Positions 15,049 through 16,248 of a stretch of 16,248 bases of DNA are shown here, piece by piece. This DNA is from an uncultured Acholeplasmataceae bacterium. GTDB lineage: Bacteria > Bacillota_I > Bacilli_A > Acholeplasmatales > Acholeplasmataceae. The notes beneath the pieces were generated by a model. The model saw nothing but the letters and a program-made list of their open reading frames with translations. It was not told where the DNA came from and did no database searches. The DNA is taken from positions 1 to 16,248 of the forward strand of contig CALKAH010000318.1 in assembly GCA_937983315.1 (NCBI GenBank). The letters are read 5' to 3'. The translations under genes and the position numbers were made by a program. How positions within the stretch are numbered: the first letter of the stretch is position 1; every line of letters starts with the position of its first letter.

Positions 15049-15070
15049 TGTAAATTTATGTAAACTTTCA

Positions 15071-15098
15071 TTGATTTTCATTTTTGTGGTGTTATAAT
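15071..15098 (+). promoter_or_regulatory. Promoter of the predicted small RNA
   Basis: TTGATT (15071-15076) and TATAAT (15093-15098) are 16 bases apart, with an extended TG at 15090-15091. Both core elements and the extended -10 are good, so this should be an active sigma-A promoter, although the next gene starts some 250 bases downstream. Confidence 0.75.
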
Positions 15099-15104
15099 GA
15101 AAGT

Positions 15105-15261
15105 GTATTGAGCGAGACCTTTTCATTCAATGCTTAATACATCGTATTTTTCTCCCAAAAAATACAGCGCAAACCTCGCTTTGAACGATTCACGGACTGC
15201 CATCCACGAGAATCGTTCATCAATGGTTAACTTGTTTGAGCTTCACAAGAGGCTCTTTTTT
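15105..15261 (+). ncRNA. Predicted structured small RNA with own promoter and terminator
   Basis: The RNA of about 157 nt has four elements. Hairpin 1 pairs GTATTGAGC (15105-15113) with GCTTAATAC (15132-15140). Hairpin 2 pairs GTATTTTT (15144-15151) with AAAAATAC (15158-15165) around the loop CTCCCA. Hairpin 3 pairs TGAACGATTC (15182-15191) with GAATCGTTCA (15210-15219). The terminator is at 15238-15261. The linker between hairpins 2 and 3 contains ACCTC. CUCCC and ACCUC are both anti-Shine-Dalgarno sequences in a loop or linker, as in several Firmicutes regulatory RNAs. AGCGAG (15111-15116) could also pair with CTCGCT (15175-15180), allowing an alternative fold. It does not match SRP RNA, RNase P RNA, tmRNA or the common riboswitches by eye; 6S RNA is not excluded but lacks end-to-end pairing. 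A leader function for the next gene is the main alternative. Confidence 0.55.
15238..15261 (+). terminator. Terminator of the predicted small RNA
   Basis: GAGCTTC (15238-15244) and GAGGCTC (15249-15255) form a 7-bp stem with one wobble and an ACAA loop, followed by six T. It ends about 90 bases before the next start codon. Confidence 0.8.
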
Positions 15262-15305
15262 ATACCCAAATATGCGTGATTTGCTATACGTATTCATGTG
15301 TTTTA

Positions 15306-15314
15306 TGGTATTCT
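15306..15314 (+). promoter_or_regulatory. Possible promoter of the membrane-protein gene
   Basis: TGG-TATTCT is an extended -10-like sequence about 40 bases before the ATG at 15353. The -35 is poor. If real, the gene is transcribed separately from the RNA at 15105-15261. Confidence 0.4.
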
Positions 15315-15352
15315 ATTTTTAACGAGACATTCATACATAAAGAGGTGCTATT

Positions 15353-16203
15353 ATGATTCAAACGACCAACCGAAGCCGGATGGTGACGATTGCCATCATC
15401 ACGGGTATTATCCTTGTTTTTGATCTATTTACCATCATTACTAACATCTACGTTGCCCCGATTCTAGAAGGGTATGGTTTACCTGATATCCTCATCTATT
15501 TAAAAACGACCATCTTCTTATTGCTTTTTATCTTGGTGATGGTTTGGCTCAAACAGCGTGAACCGAAACTCACCAAAACGACATTCAAGTTACTCATGGT
15601 TGTTGGATTGCTGATGATTGCAGCCTATTTCCTCGCACTCTATTTATACAAGTATATGCTGATCTTAGATACTGCAGATATCATTAAACGCCGCATTTTG
15701 CTTGGTAACCCTGATTTATATCTCGATTTTTCTGGATTAAACTATCGTACACTCATGAACGTACTCACCATCTTTGGTGGATTTAACTCAGAACTGATCT
15801 TATTTGCTGAAACCATGGCTTTCCTGATGTGTGTCTATTCCGTTGATAAAATGATTGAAATGGAAGAAAAAAAGCATGTCTATGATTCCTTCATGTTTGA
15901 TGTCGCATTATTCCCGATCATCTTCATTTGGGTCATTCTTGCTTTCCTATCCATTAATATTTTGAGTTCACGTTTTGATCTTCTTGGATCACTTGAAATC
16001 GGTTTAGCGGTTGCTGGTTTTACAGCAGTTGCTGCAGCAGTTATCCCTTCCTTTAAGATCTATCGAAACCGCGATAATGAGTGCACACAGTCATTTTTCA
16101 TCAGTACATACCGCTTAATTCTCATTGTTTCCATCTTCTCCATGATATTATATCTCATCTTGTTTGGTCTCAATGTGTCCTTTATTTCACTTGGGCGTGG
16201 AAC
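15353..16203 (+). CDS. Polytopic membrane protein of unknown function, 3' end missing
   Basis: The visible 284 residues form six or seven hydrophobic helices, at about 11-32, 51-67, 79-99, 134-162, 183-203, 213-234 and 252-272, with short polar links (KQREPKLTKTT, DKMIEMEEKKHV, KIYRNRDNEC). I recognise no family motif, substrate site or signal peptide. The start ATG follows AGAGGTG (15341-15347). The frame seems to end at 16225, but from 16204 on it is adapter: the last residues DRKSVV and the stop codon are artefacts. The true gene continues beyond the contig. It lies downstream of the predicted small RNA and is divergent from suf. Confidence 0.8.
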
Positions 16204-16248
16204 AGATCGGAAGAGCGTCGTGTAGGGAAAGAGTGTAGATCTCGGTGG
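16204..16248. other. Illumina adapter remnant (right contig end)
   Basis: The last 45 bases, beginning AGATCGGAAGAGCGTCGTG, are the reverse complement of the adapter at 1-45. They create a false stop codon for the preceding gene. Confidence 0.98.

Noticed and set aside
15105..15261. Known riboswitch, T-box, SRP RNA, RNase P RNA or tmRNA in the gap before the membrane gene.
   Set aside because: The conserved core motifs of these families that I can recall are absent.
15130..15279. A 49-codon open frame (starting MLNTSYFSPKKY) running through the predicted small RNA and its terminator.
   Set aside because: No ribosome binding site precedes the ATG, the frame crosses all but the first hairpin arm and the terminator, and the peptide has no recognisable feature. 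It remains the main alternative and could be tested by codon-pattern conservation.
1..16248. 45-base terminal inverted repeat suggestive of a linear element or transposon.
   Set aside because: Both copies are exact Illumina adapter sequence.
1..16248. tRNA or rRNA genes, CRISPR arrays, insertion sequences, prophage or defence genes.
   Set aside because: None seen. Intergenic spaces are short and hold only promoters, terminators and leaders; no transposase, integrase or repeat-spacer pattern is present.

Overview
This is a contig of about 16.2 kb from a low-GC bacterium. It is most likely a Mollicutes relative of the Acholeplasmatales type or a neighbouring low-GC Firmicute. The evidence is the gene content (Firmicutes-type sufCDSUB, a MsmK-type sugar ATPase, a zinc-free S4, a ThiI without rhodanese domain), AT-rich intergenic DNA with sigma-A promoters and strong GGAGG ribosome binding sites, and use of TGA as a real stop. 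TGA ends several genes inside tight overlaps and Trp is TGG, which excludes the Mycoplasma/Spiroplasma code. The species cannot be named from this window. Both ends carry 45 bases of Illumina sequencing adapter in inverted orientation, so only 46..16203 is biological and the last gene is cut off.

Layout, left to right. (1) thiI (minus) and a free-methionine-R-sulfoxide reductase (plus) diverge from back-to-back promoters. (2) rpsD (plus) has its own strong promoter with a perfect palindrome between -35 and -10, a structured leader of about 160 nt, and a terminator. (3) A small two-helix membrane protein (minus) of unknown function. (4) A glycolytic operon on the minus strand, pgk - XRE/cupin regulator - HPr-like protein - tpiA, with overlapping or nearly touching genes. 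(5) A short ComK-like regulator lying directly behind the terminator of a MsmK/UgpC-type sugar ABC ATPase gene. (6) An operon of two related lipoproteins plus a PucR-type HTH protein. The first lipoprotein is a trypsin-fold protease with an intact His-Asp-Ser triad; the second is a paralogue in which all three catalytic residues are replaced. (7) The sufCDSUB iron-sulfur assembly operon (minus), ending in a strong terminator. (8) A gap of about 400 bp without a credible protein gene, then a truncated polytopic membrane protein (plus).

The most interesting stretch is that gap. It holds a perfect match to the CcpA cre consensus, a TTGATT/TATAAT promoter, and a predicted RNA of about 157 nt with three hairpins and a clear rho-independent terminator. 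The loop of the second hairpin is CUCCCA, and the hairpin arm plus loop can pair over 14 of 15 positions with the ribosome binding site and start codon of the MsmK-type ATPase mRNA in this same window. My hypothesis is a catabolite-controlled small RNA acting on sugar uptake. It rests on sequence reading alone.

Other points worth a look are the HPr-like protein lacking the usual Arg-Pro after its active His, the protease/pseudoprotease pair, the ComK-like gene apparently expressed only by terminator read-through, a SufD about one third shorter than usual, and the palindrome in the rpsD promoter.
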